DNA from: an uncultured Gammaproteobacteria bacterium
Lineage (GTDB): Bacteria > Pseudomonadota > Gammaproteobacteria > Arenicellales > JAANXG01
Direction: 5' to 3'
Length of the DNA stretch: 64,000 nt
Assembly: GCA_947258785.1 (NCBI GenBank)
Contig: CAMYJT010000001.1
Span: 186,001 to 250,000, forward strand
The notes under the pieces are model-generated. The model was not told the origin of the DNA, searched no databases, and worked only from the letters and a program-made list of their open reading frames with translations. The translations under genes were made by a program, and so were the position numbers. Positions 29,196 to 39,554 of this stretch are shown here, in pieces (position 1 is the first letter of the stretch; each line of letters opens with the position of its first letter).

Positions 29196-30482
29196 TCAAT
29201 GTTGATCGTGGGTGAGGTCTGGTATGTATTTTGCCAACAGAGCCAATGTTTTTTGCAGTGCGCCTTTATTCTTGTCGACAAAGGCTTTGCCGGCTTCGCC
29301 GGCTTTGAATCTTAAATTTGGGTTCTCCAAATAACGTTCTACCGCGCCGATCAAGTCCTCCGGCGAGCTGATCCCGACTCCGGCTTCGCGCACCACGGCC
29401 AGCGTGCTGATCTCATGAAAGTTGAACATATAGGGACCAAACACCACCGGCAGACCCAGCGCACAAGGTTCCAGAACATTATGGCCACCGACCGGCACCA
29501 GACTGCCACCGACGAAAGCGATGTCAGCAGCTGCGTAGAAGAGCGTGAGTTCGCCCATTGTGTCGCCCAGGAATACATCCACGCTCTCCGTCAGTACCGT
29601 CGATCCCGCACTCCTGAGGACAACCCGATAACCGTCCCGGCGGCAAAGTCTCGCAACGGCTTCAAAGCGCTCAGGGTGACGCGGCACAATCACCAGCAAT
29701 AGATTTGGATATCGTACTTTGAGCTCCGAAAAAGCCGCCAACACGAATTCTTCTTCGCCTTCATGGGTGCTCGCGGCGATCCAGACCAGGCGATCCTGGC
29801 CCCACTCCCTGCGCAGCACTTTCGCCACCTCAATCATACTCGCGGCCAGCTTGATATCGAATTTCATGCTGCCGGTAACCTGTACCGACTCCGGCCTAGC
29901 ACCAAGCCGCTGCAGCCGCTCGGCATCGGGCTGGCTTTGCACCGCAAACCCCGATGCCAGCCGCAACACTGGTCCGAAAAAACCGACGATGCGTTGATAC
30001 CGGGAGAACGATCGCTCTGATAGCCTGACATTTACAAACAACAACGGTACCGACTGCTTCGAACATAGCCGGATGATGTTTGGCCACATCTCTGTTTCCA
30101 TAAAGACCGCTAGGCGGGGACGGCAGCGGTCGAGAAACCGGCGCACCGCCACCGGGTAATCATAAGGTACATAACAGTGATGCACGCGGTCACCAAAGGA
30201 CTGACGCACCTGCGCCGAGCCCGTCGGTGTCATTGTCGTCACCAACACCTGCTTCGGCAGTACCTGGGTCAGCAGAGTATTGACCAGCGGTTCAGCGGCG
30301 CGAACTTCACCGACTGACACCGCGTGCAGCCACACATCCACCGGCTGCGGCGGTGCGGTGATGAATCCAAACCGCTCCTTCCAGCGGTACCAATAAGCAT
30401 GATTTCTGAACCCGCGCCAAAGCAGGCGCACCAGTAGAATCGGCAGCAGTAGATAAAGCAGCGGTGTGTAGAGATAGGTCAC
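29196..30482 (-). CDS. waaA: 3-deoxy-D-manno-octulosonic acid transferase (KDO transferase)
   Basis: 428 residues. One N-terminal membrane anchor (Y-T-P-L-L-Y-L-L-L-P-I-L-L-V-R-L-L) precedes V-W-L-H-A-V-S-V-G-E-V-R-A-A, the GT30 signature with the catalytic glutamate. Later motifs include E-T-E-M-W-P-N, A-S-T-H-E-G-E-E and P-V-G-G-H-N-V-L-E-P. WaaA adds KDO to lipid A precursor on the cytoplasmic face of the inner membrane, the first step of LPS core assembly. Other core genes (waaF, waaC, waaG/P) are about 30 kb away in this window. It lies between hemF and the HAD phosphatase on the same strand. Confidence 0.96.
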   Translation of the reverse strand: MTYLYTPLLYLLLPILLVRLLWRGFRNHAYWYRWKERFGFITAPPQPVDVWLHAVSVGEVRAAEPLVNTLLTQVLPKQVLVTTMTPTGSAQVRQSFGDRVHHCYVPYDYPVAVRRFLDRCRPRLAVFMETEMWPNIIRLCSKQSVPLLFVNVRLSERSFSRYQRIVGFFGPVLRLASGFAVQSQPDAERLQRLGARPESVQVTGSMKFDIKLAASMIEVAKVLRREWGQDRLVWIAASTHEGEEEFVLAAFSELKVRYPNLLLVIVPRHPERFEAVARLCRRDGYRVVLRSAGSTVLTESVDVFLGDTMGELTLFYAAADIAFVGGSLVPVGGHNVLEPCALGLPVVFGPYMFNFHEISTLAVVREAGVGISSPEDLIGAVERYLENPNLRFKAGEAGKAFVDKNKGALQKTLALLAKYIPDLTHDQH

Positions 30483-30603
30483 GACACAAGGCTACGGCTC
30501 ACGAATTTAGAACTGCCCAGCAACAGGAATCGGCCTCAGATCATCCGTGCAGTGGGACGTCCGCCAACCCTCACCCGGGATCGCTCCAGTTGTGCCGCAT
30601 GAA

Positions 30604-31563
30604 TCACGACTCATCGGCCAACCAATTTCGGGAGCCGAGGAAATTATCGTACAGATCGGCTTCGGGCGAGCCTGGCTCGGGTTGGTAGTTGTAACGCCAC
30701 ACGGCCTTTGGCGGCAACGACATGAGTATTGATTCGGTGCGGCCACCCGACTGCAGACCAAACAACGTGCCGCGATCGTACACCAGATTGAATTCGACAT
30801 AACGACCTCTCCGATACAGCTGCCAGTCACGATGGCGAGCGCCGTAGTCCATGGACCTACGCCGGGCGACGATTGGCAGATAGCCGGACAGAAAATGGTC
30901 GCCGACGCTGCGCAAAAAACCGAAACAGGTCTGGAAATCGGGGGAATTCAAATCATCAAAAAATAACCCGCCGATACCGCGTGTCTCTCCTCGGTGGCGC
31001 AAGTAAAAGTAATCGTCACACCATTGCTTGTATCGCGGATATCTGTCTTCACCAACCGCCAGACAGGCCTGTCGCGCATTGCGGTGCCAGTGGACGGCGT
31101 CTTCCCGAAAACCGTAATACGGGGTGAGATCGAAACCACCGCCAAACCACCAGGTATCGTCCCCCTCATCACCGGCGGCGAAGCTGCGCACGTTCATGTG
31201 TGTTGTTGGCACGTAAGGATTGAGGGGATGTATGACCAGCGACACACCAACCGCGCGAAACCTTTGGTCCTCCAATTCAGGCCTCTTGACGGTCGCCGCG
31301 GCGGGCAGTCGGTCACCCTTGACATAGGAGTAGTTGACTCCCGCCTGCTCAAATACCAATCCCGAGTTCAGCACACGGGTGCGGCCGCCGCCGCCACTTG
31401 AGTGCTGCCAGGCGTCTTCCACGAAACGCCCCTGCCCGTCCTCCAACTCCAACGCCGTACACAGCCGATCCTGAAGTTCCAGCAGATATTGCCTTACCGC
31501 ACCGAAATCCGGCCCGTTATCGTGGTATTGCCGTAAAGTCATTACTCTTAACCATTTAATCAT
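30604..31563 (-). CDS. hemF: Aerobic coproporphyrinogen III oxidase
   Basis: 319 residues (or 312 if the ATG at 31542 is the start). HemF signatures are seen in order: [46 protein letters not shown] and [12 protein letters not shown]. The enzyme uses O2 to decarboxylate coproporphyrinogen III to protoporphyrinogen IX in the cytoplasm. Its presence implies aerobic haem synthesis. It follows tsaC on the same strand after 130 bases. Confidence 0.97.
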   Translation of the reverse strand: MIKWLRVMTLRQYHDNGPDFGAVRQYLLELQDRLCTALELEDGQGRFVEDAWQHSSGGGGRTRVLNSGLVFEQAGVNYSYVKGDRLPAAATVKRPELEDQRFRAVGVSLVIHPLNPYVPTTHMNVRSFAAGDEGDDTWWFGGGFDLTPYYGFREDAVHWHRNARQACLAVGEDRYPRYKQWCDDYFYLRHRGETRGIGGLFFDDLNSPDFQTCFGFLRSVGDHFLSGYLPIVARRRSMDYGARHRDWQLYRRGRYVEFNLVYDRGTLFGLQSGGRTESILMSLPPKAVWRYNYQPEPGSPEADLYDNFLGSRNWLADES

Positions 31564-31693
31564 TCGCCGTGATGCGGTGACCGAGTTGGGGGATCAAGCA
31601 CAGGCATCTTACCTCAACCATGCGGCCGCCATCAGCGACACGCCTGAACACCAAGCCGAAGATTTCCGTGGACGCAGTGGGTTCCGTCGACCG

Positions 31694-32269
31694 CTAGCCA
31701 CCCTGACGCAGGATCCGGTTAGTCAATGCGTCCCGAATTTCAGTGGGTTTCTCTTGTCGTCCCAAGCGGCCTTCCAACACAAAATCAACGCCGTCTCCAA
31801 ACTCGCGCCTCACCTGCCCCGCCGATCGTGCTGGAGGACGCTGGTGCCGATTCGCGCTGGTGGAGATTATCGCCCGGCGCGCATACCGGCAGACTGCCGC
31901 CGCTCCAGGGTGGGCGGTAAGCCGCACCGCAACGCCGTCGTGTTGGCCTCTAATCCACGGGGAAACCGCCGTTGTTGCCGGGACCACCCACGTGCAGGGG
32001 CCGGGCCAGCTCCGTGCAATCCGCTCGAGCACTTCCGGCGGCGTATCGATGTACGGATATAGTTGCTTCAAGTGCGCACCGATAATAATGAGCCCCAGGC
32101 CAGGTGGGCGATGTTTCAGGCGCAGCAACCGGCGCACCACCCTGGTCTGGCGTGGATCGCAACCTAAGCCGTAGCATGACTCCGTGGGATAGGCAACAAC
32201 TCCACCTTGCGCGATCACCCTGGCGATTTCATGTAGTGAATCGACATCCAATTTCAACGTCCTCGGCAC
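31694..32269 (-). CDS. tsaC: L-threonylcarbamoyladenylate synthase (YrdC/Sua5 domain)
   Basis: 191 residues, a single YrdC domain of the short TsaC type. G-G-V-V-A-Y-P-T-E-S-C-Y-G-L-G-C-D at about residues 22-38, K-H-R-P-P-G-L-G-L-I-I-I, W-P-G-P-C-T-W-V-V-P and I-I-S-T-S-A-N are visible. It makes threonylcarbamoyl-AMP from threonine, bicarbonate and ATP for t6A37 modification of tRNA. It sits 52 bases after purE and before hemF, an arrangement seen in other gammaproteobacteria, there often with purK between purE and tsaC. Confidence 0.95.
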   Translation of the reverse strand: MPRTLKLDVDSLHEIARVIAQGGVVAYPTESCYGLGCDPRQTRVVRRLLRLKHRPPGLGLIIIGAHLKQLYPYIDTPPEVLERIARSWPGPCTWVVPATTAVSPWIRGQHDGVAVRLTAHPGAAAVCRYARRAIISTSANRHQRPPARSAGQVRREFGDGVDFVLEGRLGRQEKPTEIRDALTNRILRQGG

Positions 32270-32321
32270 GCGGCGTTACGGCCACTCCGTCAACGGCTAA
32301 GTTGGCAAACAACACCCGATG

Positions 32322-32834
32322 TCATTGACGTTGTGACAGTCGCTGCTGCAATTCGCCGTCTTTTGCCTGCACTACGTCCGCATTGCGGCGGCGATCCTCC
32401 GCCAGACGCGCCGCGATGTCGGCGTCCGTGAGCCCGATGATCTGTGCCGCGAGGTATGCTGCATTTTTTGCGCCGGCCTTGCCGATGGCGACACAGGCCA
32501 CCGGAATACCACCCGGCATCTGCACCGTAGACAACAACGAGTCCTCGCCGTGCAGAGGTCCGGCATCAATCGGAACCCCGATTACCGGCCTCAAGGTCAA
32601 ACTGGCAACCGTACCCGCTAGATGTGCGGCCAGGCCGGCAGCGGCAATGAATACTCGGCAGTCGCGCTTATCGGCGTCACGCACGTATTCACGGGTCACA
32701 TCAGGGGTGCGGTGGGCGGAGGTAATTTTTACCTCCCAAGGAACATGAAGCGCGCTCAGCGTATCGAGTGTGGACTGCATGACCGGCAGGTCTGAGTCGG
32801 ATCCCATCAACACGGCGACAAAGGGAGAATTCAT
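32322..32834 (-). CDS. purE: N5-carboxyaminoimidazole ribonucleotide mutase PurE
   Basis: 170 residues from the ATG at 32834 (a GTG at 32864 would add ten). V-L-M-G-S-D-S-D-L-P-V-M, S-A-H-R-T-P and S-T-V-Q-M-P-G-G-I-P-V-A are PurE signatures. The active-site loop reads A-A-A-G-L-A-A-H-L-A-G, close to the class I (mutase) form. It acts in step 6 of purine synthesis, downstream of PurK. No purK follows; tsaC comes next after 52 bases. It is preceded by purD on the same strand. Confidence 0.95.
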   Translation of the reverse strand: MNSPFVAVLMGSDSDLPVMQSTLDTLSALHVPWEVKITSAHRTPDVTREYVRDADKRDCRVFIAAAGLAAHLAGTVASLTLRPVIGVPIDAGPLHGEDSLLSTVQMPGGIPVACVAIGKAGAKNAAYLAAQIIGLTDADIAARLAEDRRRNADVVQAKDGELQQRLSQRQ

Positions 32835-32947
32835 TGGTTTTAACTTTCGGCTGTGATTAGGCACTGTTGCTGAATTCTAATGACTTGTTTGGAAAAACCA
32901 ATACGTGCCTACAACGCACCAGGTACAAGGTGTCTGCAGACGCAAAA

Positions 32948-34234
32948 TTACCGCCGCTCTCTCGCCACCGCCCGGTAGCCGATATCGGTCCGGTAGTAAA
33001 CACCGTCCCAGTGAATCCGGCCCACTGCGTCGTACGCACGTTCCTGAGCTTGGTATACGTTATCTCCGAGCGCGGTGACGCACAGCACTCGGCCACCGCT
33101 GGTCACCAGACGCCCTCCATCAATCTTGGTCCCAGCGTGAAATATCTTCACGGTATCGGAATCCACGTCCTGCCATGCCGAAATCTCGTCGCCGCTGCGA
33201 TAATCGCCGGGATACCCGCTCGCCGCCATAACCACGCCCAAGGCGGCCCGCTGGTCCCATTGCACGTCGACATCCCGCAATCTCCCGTCCACCGCCGCCT
33301 CACACAGTGTAACCAAGTCGGATTGCATACGCAGCAGGATCGGTTGGGTCTCCGGGTCACCAAAACGGCAGTTGTATTCCAGGACTTTCGGTGTCCCATC
33401 CTCGCCGATTATGAGCCCCACATAGAGAAAGCCCGTGTAGTGTATTCCCTGATCCGCCAAACCGTCGACGGTGGGTTCCACAACCTGATCGATAATACGG
33501 TCGTACACGCTCGACGAGACGACCGGTGCTGGTGAGTAGGCGCCCATACCGCCTGTATTGGGGCCTTTGTCGCCATTGTCGCGGGCCTTATGATCCTGGG
33601 AACTGGCGAGCGGCAGGAACTGCCGGCCGTCGACGATACAGGTGAAGCTGGCCTCTTCGCCGACCAGGCATTCTTCGACTACGATCGTGCGCCCGGCCTC
33701 GCCAAACCGTTTGTCATCGAGACACTCGGCCGCTGCGGTCACCGCCTCTGTCACGCTGCGGGCCACAGTGACTCCCTTGCCCGCCGCCAATCCGTCGGCC
33801 TTGACCACAACCGGCGTTCCTTGACGCTCGATGTAATCCGTCGCCAATCCAAGGTCAGTGAAGATCGAGTATTCGGCAGTGGGTATACCGCAGTGCTTGA
33901 GAAACCTTTTTGAGAACGACTTTGAGCCCTCCAAGCGTGCCGCGGCCTTGTTTGGCCCGAAACATTTCAGACCGCGCGCCTGGAAGGTGTCCACCACACC
34001 GGCAACCAAAGGAACCTCTGGACCCACGATGGTCAAATCGATGTTCTGTTCTACGGCGAATGCGACTAGGGCATCGAGATCGTCTGCAGCAATCGCGGTG
34101 TTTTCAACTCCGGGTTCGCGGGCAGTCCCCGGATTGCCCGGCGCAACATACACTTTGCGCACTCGTTCCGATTGTGCGGCCTTCCATGCAAGCGCGTGTT
34201 CTCGCCCACCACCGCCAATGATCAGGATCTGCAC
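32948..34234 (-). CDS. purD: Phosphoribosylamine-glycine ligase PurD
   Basis: 428 residues, an ATP-grasp enzyme. M-Q-I-L-I-I-G-G-G-G-R-E-H-A-L-A-W at the start, G-P-E-V-P-L, K-A-D-G-L-A-A-G-K-G-V, and E-Y-N-C-R-F-G-D-P-E-T-Q in the catalytic region are diagnostic. It joins phosphoribosylamine and glycine in purine synthesis. In many gammaproteobacteria purH-purD are adjacent; here a 2.8-kb plus-strand membrane-protein gene separates them, so purD must have its own promoter in 34235-34400. Confidence 0.97.
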   Translation of the reverse strand: MQILIIGGGGREHALAWKAAQSERVRKVYVAPGNPGTAREPGVENTAIAADDLDALVAFAVEQNIDLTIVGPEVPLVAGVVDTFQARGLKCFGPNKAAARLEGSKSFSKRFLKHCGIPTAEYSIFTDLGLATDYIERQGTPVVVKADGLAAGKGVTVARSVTEAVTAAAECLDDKRFGEAGRTIVVEECLVGEEASFTCIVDGRQFLPLASSQDHKARDNGDKGPNTGGMGAYSPAPVVSSSVYDRIIDQVVEPTVDGLADQGIHYTGFLYVGLIIGEDGTPKVLEYNCRFGDPETQPILLRMQSDLVTLCEAAVDGRLRDVDVQWDQRAALGVVMAASGYPGDYRSGDEISAWQDVDSDTVKIFHAGTKIDGGRLVTSGGRVLCVTALGDNVYQAQERAYDAVGRIHWDGVYYRTDIGYRAVARERR

Positions 34235-34400
34235 TGGTTCGAAAATCTCTGAAGCGAATTTTAGGAAACACTCATCTTACCCTGGCGACTCAATCATGTC
34301 TGCCCCTACCGGCGTCAACATATTTACTTTAGGTAGTGTTAAAATGCGCCCCAATTTTTTCGGCGATTCTCCGAACATTCAACCAATCCCCTTGCCGATC

Positions 34401-37202
34401 ATGAATTCCAGTTCCACCCGGATTCGTCTGAGTCTGGCGTTGACCACTGCGGCCATACTGCTGGCCGAACTTACGTTGGTAAGGGTGTTCGACGTAATTC
34501 TCGCCCCCACCACGGGCTACATGGTCATCACTTCGGCCATGTTCGCGCTCGGATTGGGAGGCGTCTATCTCTACGTGTTTCCCGTGCCCCGCGAAAAAAT
34601 CCCCCGTGTACTTCGGAGCCTGCTGTTCGCCGTCGCGGCGGCAGCACCCCTGGTGTTACCGGCGCTGAATGCCCTGCCGTTCGAACTCAATCTGATGCAG
34701 GGATCCCGGAAGATTCAGGGACTGGCGTGGGCAGGCATGTATCTAACTTTGGTCGCCCCGTTTTTTCTCGGTGGGCTCGTGTTGTCGCTTTTGTTTAAGA
34801 CGTTTTCCGAAGGCATCCATGAACTGTATTTGTTCGATCTCGTCGGCGCCGCCGTGGGATGCCTGCTGTTCATCCCCTTGTTGCCCCACTTCGGGCCCGG
34901 CGGCATCTTGATGGTGGTCGCCGCGCTTGCCATTTTCGCCGCTTTGTTGATACAGCCCCTGCCGAGGCCCGCGACCGCGCTGTTAGTGGTGGTGGGTATA
35001 ACGGTCGCTACCGTTCCGCTGACTCTGGACGACTACCTGGAGTTTCGCGGTCACGCCAACAAACGTGGGAATGACGAATTGATCGCGCAAGGTAAACGAG
35101 ACTACGTGCGATGGGACCCGGTGTCTAAGCTTGATGTCTTCAACACCTCGAGCACCGCAAAGCTGTTCTCTCTGGATGGCGGCCAGCAGGGATCATGGAT
35201 GATTAAGTTCGACGGCAACTATGAAAAACTGGTACGGGACGCGGCGGACAACATCGACACCGTTTACCACGGACGGTCGTCCGTGGCGCATTACCTGTAT
35301 CACGACAGCCAACCCGAGGTGCTGGTAATCGGTAGCGCCGTTGGGAACGAAACTCTGGCGGCGTTGATATTCGGCGCCCGGCATGTCGACGCGGTGGAGA
35401 TGGTCGGCGCCATAGTGGAGGCAGCACGCAACCGCTACGCAAAATTCAATGGAGATCTGTTCAATCATCCGAAGGTATCTTCGATCATCGCCGAGGGCCG
35501 TACGTTCTTACGCAGTAATGACAAGCGCTACGACATCATCCAGATGTTCAGCAATCACACCAGTTCCAGCATCGCTTCCGGCACGAGCGCGGCAGGTATT
35601 GCATACCTGCAGACCGTCGAGGCCTACATGGAATACTACGCGCATCTGAGCGGCAACGGCATGCTGCAGATCAATCACCACATCTATCCGCGCATGTTAA
35701 CCACCGCCGCACGGGCCTGGTACCGTTCCGGCCGTCACGATTTTTGGCGTCACGCGCTGGTCATAGAACCTTGGCGGGCCGACACCCTGCCGACTCTGCT
35801 GATCAAAATGACCCCATGGACGCAGCCAGAACTCGATCGGGCGCTAGCGTACCTGAACCGGGAACCGAACAGCGGCGCGGACATCCCGGCACCGGCGCGG
35901 CCGTCTCCGCGCATCTTTCACGGCGAGCCATACCGGGTCGAATTCGGCATCGACGTCAGTGTACTTTCCGGCCTCGACGTAATGGTGGGCACCTACGGCC
36001 AACAAGGTCTGCCGCACCGTGTGCGCGCGGTGTTAAAGACCATTGACGGGAAACCGGTTGCCGTTACGACCGTGGCCGGGGAGACGTTTCTGGACAACCA
36101 GCCAGTGCGCATCGAATTTGAGCCGATCAAAACCACCCCTGGGTCACGATACAGCCTGGAGTTGTTGAGCGAGGGCCCGAGCGCGGCGACCGCGTTCTCG
36201 GTATGGTTGACGCAAGACGGTGTGCCGTCGCTGCAAACTGTCCCGAGACCATCGCGGCCCAGTTATTTCGTTTCCTTCAGCCCCATCGACCCGACGGAAA
36301 ACCTCGTCAAGAGGTCGTGGCTAGTCGGCTCGCCGGACTACGCCGAAATGGAGAGTCTTGCCTACCGGGTCGGACCGGTTACCGACGATAGCCCGTACTT
36401 CGCCATGATCCGCAAACGGGCGTCCTACATTCCCCCCCACCGGGACAACCATATCGACCGCAATACTGCATTTATCCTGAACCAGCAGCTGTTACCCTTT
36501 TTGTCCAGCGACTGGCTGCACCTGTTCGTGGTCGGCGTGGTCTCCCTTAGTTTTGCATTGCTGTTTGTGTTCGCCCCCCTGTTGGCATCGAGGCTGGGGC
36601 GGGCCCGTTGGCCGGGGATGGGTACCGACCTCATTTACTTCTCCGGTCTTGGCGCTGGATTTATCATGGTGGAATTGTCGATGATTCAGCTGTTCAAGAA
36701 GCTGATCGGTTTCCCCACGCACACGTTCACCGCCGTAGTGTTTTCCCTGTTGATCAGTGCCGGGGTGGGCAGTGGCCTGTCTAAGCGGCTGCGGTTGAAC
36801 GATGACGGCCGTTGGCCTTTCATTTTTATCGGCATCATCGTGTACGGACTCGTATTCATTCTGACCTACACGAGCGTGTTCAATTTCGGTCTTGGCCTGT
36901 CACTGAACGCGCGTATCGCCCTGGCTGTGGCGTATATTTTCCCCCTGGGATTGTTCATGGGGATGCCGTTCCCACTCGGTATTTTCCGGCTCGGACAGCA
37001 CGAGTCCGCCGGCATACCCTGGGCCTGGGCGATGAATGGATTCTTCACCGTATTCGGGGGATTTGCGGCGATCATATTGTCCATCGCGGTCGGTTTTACG
37101 ATGGTCCTGTACCTTTCTCTGCTCGTCTATGCGCTCGCCTTCGCGTGCTATTGGCGGGTGCAGCAGCCCACCGCTATCGCTGCCCGACGAGAATATCAAT
37201 GA
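34401..37202 (+). CDS. Large membrane protein with spermidine-synthase-like SAM-binding domain
   Basis: 933 residues from the ATG at 34401; the frame is open back to 33858 only as an antisense shadow of purD. About seven membrane segments lie in residues 8-215. A soluble Rossmann domain follows, with [12 protein letters not shown] near residues 308-319 and V-D-A-V-E-M-V. A beta-rich region comes next (about 500-690), then about seven more membrane segments from 703 to 925. The SAM-binding motif is a variant of the spermidine synthase G-G-G-D-G. At the catalytic position [11 protein letters not shown] lacks the usual aspartate. A membrane-associated methyl- or aminopropyl-transferase-like role is possible; activity unknown. 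Tail overlaps purH by 7 bases. Confidence 0.85.
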   Translation: MNSSSTRIRLSLALTTAAILLAELTLVRVFDVILAPTTGYMVITSAMFALGLGGVYLYVFPVPREKIPRVLRSLLFAVAAAAPLVLPALNALPFELNLMQGSRKIQGLAWAGMYLTLVAPFFLGGLVLSLLFKTFSEGIHELYLFDLVGAAVGCLLFIPLLPHFGPGGILMVVAALAIFAALLIQPLPRPATALLVVVGITVATVPLTLDDYLEFRGHANKRGNDELIAQGKRDYVRWDPVSKLDVFNTSSTAKLFSLDGGQQGSWMIKFDGNYEKLVRDAADNIDTVYHGRSSVAHYLYHDSQPEVLVIGSAVGNETLAALIFGARHVDAVEMVGAIVEAARNRYAKFNGDLFNHPKVSSIIAEGRTFLRSNDKRYDIIQMFSNHTSSSIASGTSAAGIAYLQTVEAYMEYYAHLSGNGMLQINHHIYPRMLTTAARAWYRSGRHDFWRHALVIEPWRADTLPTLLIKMTPWTQPELDRALAYLNREPNSGADIPAPARPSPRIFHGEPYRVEFGIDVSVLSGLDVMVGTYGQQGLPHRVRAVLKTIDGKPVAVTTVAGETFLDNQPVRIEFEPIKTTPGSRYSLELLSEGPSAATAFSVWLTQDGVPSLQTVPRPSRPSYFVSFSPIDPTENLVKRSWLVGSPDYAEMESLAYRVGPVTDDSPYFAMIRKRASYIPPHRDNHIDRNTAFILNQQLLPFLSSDWLHLFVVGVVSLSFALLFVFAPLLASRLGRARWPGMGTDLIYFSGLGAGFIMVELSMIQLFKKLIGFPTHTFTAVVFSLLISAGVGSGLSKRLRLNDDGRWPFIFIGIIVYGLVFILTYTSVFNFGLGLSLNARIALAVAYIFPLGLFMGMPFPLGIFRLGQHESAGIPWAWAMNGFFTVFGGFAAIILSIAVGFTMVLYLSLLVYALAFACYWRVQQPTAIAARREYQ

Positions 37203-38776
37203 CGAAAATGGCGCATTCCCGTAAACACCACTGACATATCGTATTTATCGGCGGCGGTGATCACCTCCTCATCCCGCATCGACCCGCCGGGCTCGATCAC
37301 CGCCGTAATGCCGGCTTCGGCGGCCGCATCGATGCTGTCTTGAAATGGGAAAAAGGCATCCGAGGCCATTACCGAGCCGGTAATTTCAAGCCCCGCGTCC
37401 CCCGCCTTCAAACCCGCGATCTTGGCTGAATAGACCCGGCTCATCTGGCCCGCGCCGATTCCGACGGTCGTAAGCTCCCTGGCGTAGACGATGGCGTTTG
37501 ATTTGACGAATTTGACCACCCGCCACGCAAACAACAGATCACGTAACTCATCATCGGTCGGCCGCCGTTCGGTCATGACACGCAGTTGCTCAGCGCTCGT
37601 CGATCCACGGTCGTGTTCCTGCACCAGCAATCCACCGACAACCCGCCGGTAGGACAGGCCCGGTGCGCCGTCGCTGGTCAGGGGCCCGACTTCCATAACC
37701 CGGACATTCTTCTTGGCCGCCAAAACCTCGCGCGCGCCGCTTTCTACCTGAGGGACAACAATGACCTCCACGAACTGGCGCGCGACGATGTCTGCGGCAG
37801 TAGCCGCATCCAGCGGACGATTGAACGCGATAATCCCCCCGAACGCCGAGGTTGGATCAGTTCGAAAAGCCCTATCGTACGCCTCTATCAAAGTTTTACC
37901 GACAGCGACGCCGCAGGGATTGGCGTGCTTTACAATGACACAAGCGGTGTCTTCGAAACAGCACACGCACTCGAGCGCCGCATCAGCATCCATGACGTTG
38001 TTGTAAGACATTGCCTTGCCCTGCAGCTGCCTCGCCCGCACCAAACTGGGGCAGCCGGTGCCACCCGACTCGGCGTAAAAGGCCGCACGCTGATGAGGAT
38101 TCTCTCCGTAACGCATGATGTCGATGCGGTGGAACTGCAAGTTGAGCAGCTCCGGGAACAACGGGTCTGCGGAATCCGCTGTGACTTGGCTCAGATATCC
38201 CGCGATCGCACCGTCATAGGCCGCTGTGTGCGCAAAGGCCTTGTGGGCCAAGCGCAATCGCGTCGCCGCTGTGACCCCGCCGTGACGATCCAACTCCTCC
38301 ACGATGGTCGGGTAATCCCCACTGTCAACCAAAACGGTCACAAAGGCATGGTTCTTTGCCGCCGCCCGAACCATGGTCGGTCCACCAACGTCGATCTGCT
38401 CGATGGCGGTTGGCAGATCACAACCGGGCTTGGAGACCGTCTCCGTAAACGGATAGAGATTGACGACAACCAGATCGATCGGTGAGATAGCGTGCCGCTG
38501 CATGACCGCCTCATCGATCCCTCGCCGTCCAAGGATGCCGCCGTGTATAGCGGGGTGCAGGGTCTTCACCCGACCATCCATAATTTCGGGAAACCCGGTG
38601 TAGCCCGACACCTCGGTAACCGGCAGCTGATGGTCCGTCAACAGTGCGGCGGTGCCTCCGGTCGATAGGATTTCCGCCCGTACGGCAACCAAGCGCTTCG
38701 CCAGTTCGACAATTCCGGTCTTGTCCGACACGCTGATCAGCGCACGCCGGATCGGCACGATTCCGTGGTCACCCAT
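37196..38776 (-). CDS. purH: Bifunctional AICAR formyltransferase / IMP cyclohydrolase PurH
   Basis: 526 residues from the ATG at 38776. The N-terminal IMP cyclohydrolase domain begins [12 protein letters not shown] and includes S-T-G-G-T-A and G-R-V-K-T-L-H-P. The C-terminal transformylase domain has V-K-H-A-N-P-C-G-V and [10 protein letters not shown]. It catalyses the last two steps of IMP synthesis. It lies downstream of fis on the same strand (154 bases), as in several gammaproteobacteria, and is convergent with the plus-strand membrane-protein gene, overlapping 7 bases. Confidence 0.97.
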   Translation of the reverse strand: MGDHGIVPIRRALISVSDKTGIVELAKRLVAVRAEILSTGGTAALLTDHQLPVTEVSGYTGFPEIMDGRVKTLHPAIHGGILGRRGIDEAVMQRHAISPIDLVVVNLYPFTETVSKPGCDLPTAIEQIDVGGPTMVRAAAKNHAFVTVLVDSGDYPTIVEELDRHGGVTAATRLRLAHKAFAHTAAYDGAIAGYLSQVTADSADPLFPELLNLQFHRIDIMRYGENPHQRAAFYAESGGTGCPSLVRARQLQGKAMSYNNVMDADAALECVCCFEDTACVIVKHANPCGVAVGKTLIEAYDRAFRTDPTSAFGGIIAFNRPLDAATAADIVARQFVEVIVVPQVESGAREVLAAKKNVRVMEVGPLTSDGAPGLSYRRVVGGLLVQEHDRGSTSAEQLRVMTERRPTDDELRDLLFAWRVVKFVKSNAIVYARELTTVGIGAGQMSRVYSAKIAGLKAGDAGLEITGSVMASDAFFPFQDSIDAAAEAGITAVIEPGGSMRDEEVITAADKYDMSVVFTGMRHFRH

Positions 38777-38930
38777 CGATTTCCGCAAGCCTGTCGTTGT
38801 TTTTTCTTGACTATTCAAGAAATTGCGATGCAGCAATAATGCTGATAACGATTGGTCTTGTAATGTTCAAGTCGGCCCTGGACCGCCGGCGGTGACCGCC
38901 GCGATCCGATACACCCGACGAGGCGGGCGC

Positions 38931-39245
38931 TTAATCGATATGGTAGTGCTTCAGCTTCTTTCGCAACGTGTTGCGATTTATCCCTAACAGACGGGCAGCC
39001 TCGGTCTGGTTACTCTTCGCTTCCTCCATTACGACTTCCAAAAGTGGCTTTTCAATCTCCTCCATGACCATAGAGTAAATATTGGTGGGTTTTTCACCGT
39101 TCAGGTCCCTGAAATATCGCTTTAACGATCGTTGCACACATTTGCTCAGCGGGTCGGTGGTGGTCTTGCTTATACTCAGCATTTTTATAGTTGACAGCGC
39201 AGAAACGCCGATTTCTGTTATATATTTGTTTTCAGCCTTTTCCAT
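38931..39245 (-). CDS. fis: Fis family nucleoid-associated DNA-binding protein
   Basis: 104 residues if the ATG at 39245 is used, or 83 from the ATG at 39182; no clear ribosome-binding site decides. The C-terminal half is Fis: L-N-G-E-K-P-T-N-I-Y near the middle, then E-K-P-L-L-E-V-V-M and helix-turn-helix N-Q-T-E-A-A-R-L-L-G-I-N-R-N-T-L-R-K-K-L-K. Fis bends DNA and regulates rRNA and many growth-phase genes. In related genomes dusB usually precedes fis; here the upstream gene is the DUF3426 protein instead, with a 309-base gap. Confidence 0.93.
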   Translation of the reverse strand: MEKAENKYITEIGVSALSTIKMLSISKTTTDPLSKCVQRSLKRYFRDLNGEKPTNIYSMVMEEIEKPLLEVVMEEAKSNQTEAARLLGINRNTLRKKLKHYHID

Positions 39246-39554
39246 CCGATTGGTGACGCCACATAACCTTGGTTCTGCCGGCCAGCAGCGTCCAGGTGCC
39301 GCAAGCGCGTCACACACACCCGGTGCTGGTCACTTCCTGAAGATATTCATCCGGCACAATTCAGCAGCGTTGCACAATGAACGCATTGATCATGCGCAGC
39401 GTGCCGGTGAATCAGCATTTGGACTCCATCCCCTGGGCGATTTAGTTATTTGACTAGAGACGGCCAGAGCACAGAATCATACTCCCGCGTTTCGCTGTCG
39501 AAAAGACTTGACAAAGACTTTTTAAAATTATTTTTTCACAGTCCGAAAATCACC
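39246..39554. other. 309-base gap where dusB would be expected
   Basis: This lies between fis and the DUF3426 gene. No part of a dihydrouridine synthase is recognisable on either strand and no frame looks coding. An A/T-rich stretch at 39519-39537 (TTTTTAAAATTATTTTTTC) may be part of the fis promoter or a terminator for the upstream gene. Confidence 0.4.

Noticed and set aside
33858..34400. Upstream extension of the spermidine-synthase-like ORF to 33858
   Set aside because: It runs antisense to purD, has Arg/Ser/Pro-rich composition, and the membrane protein has a good ATG at 34401 followed by a typical membrane N-terminus.
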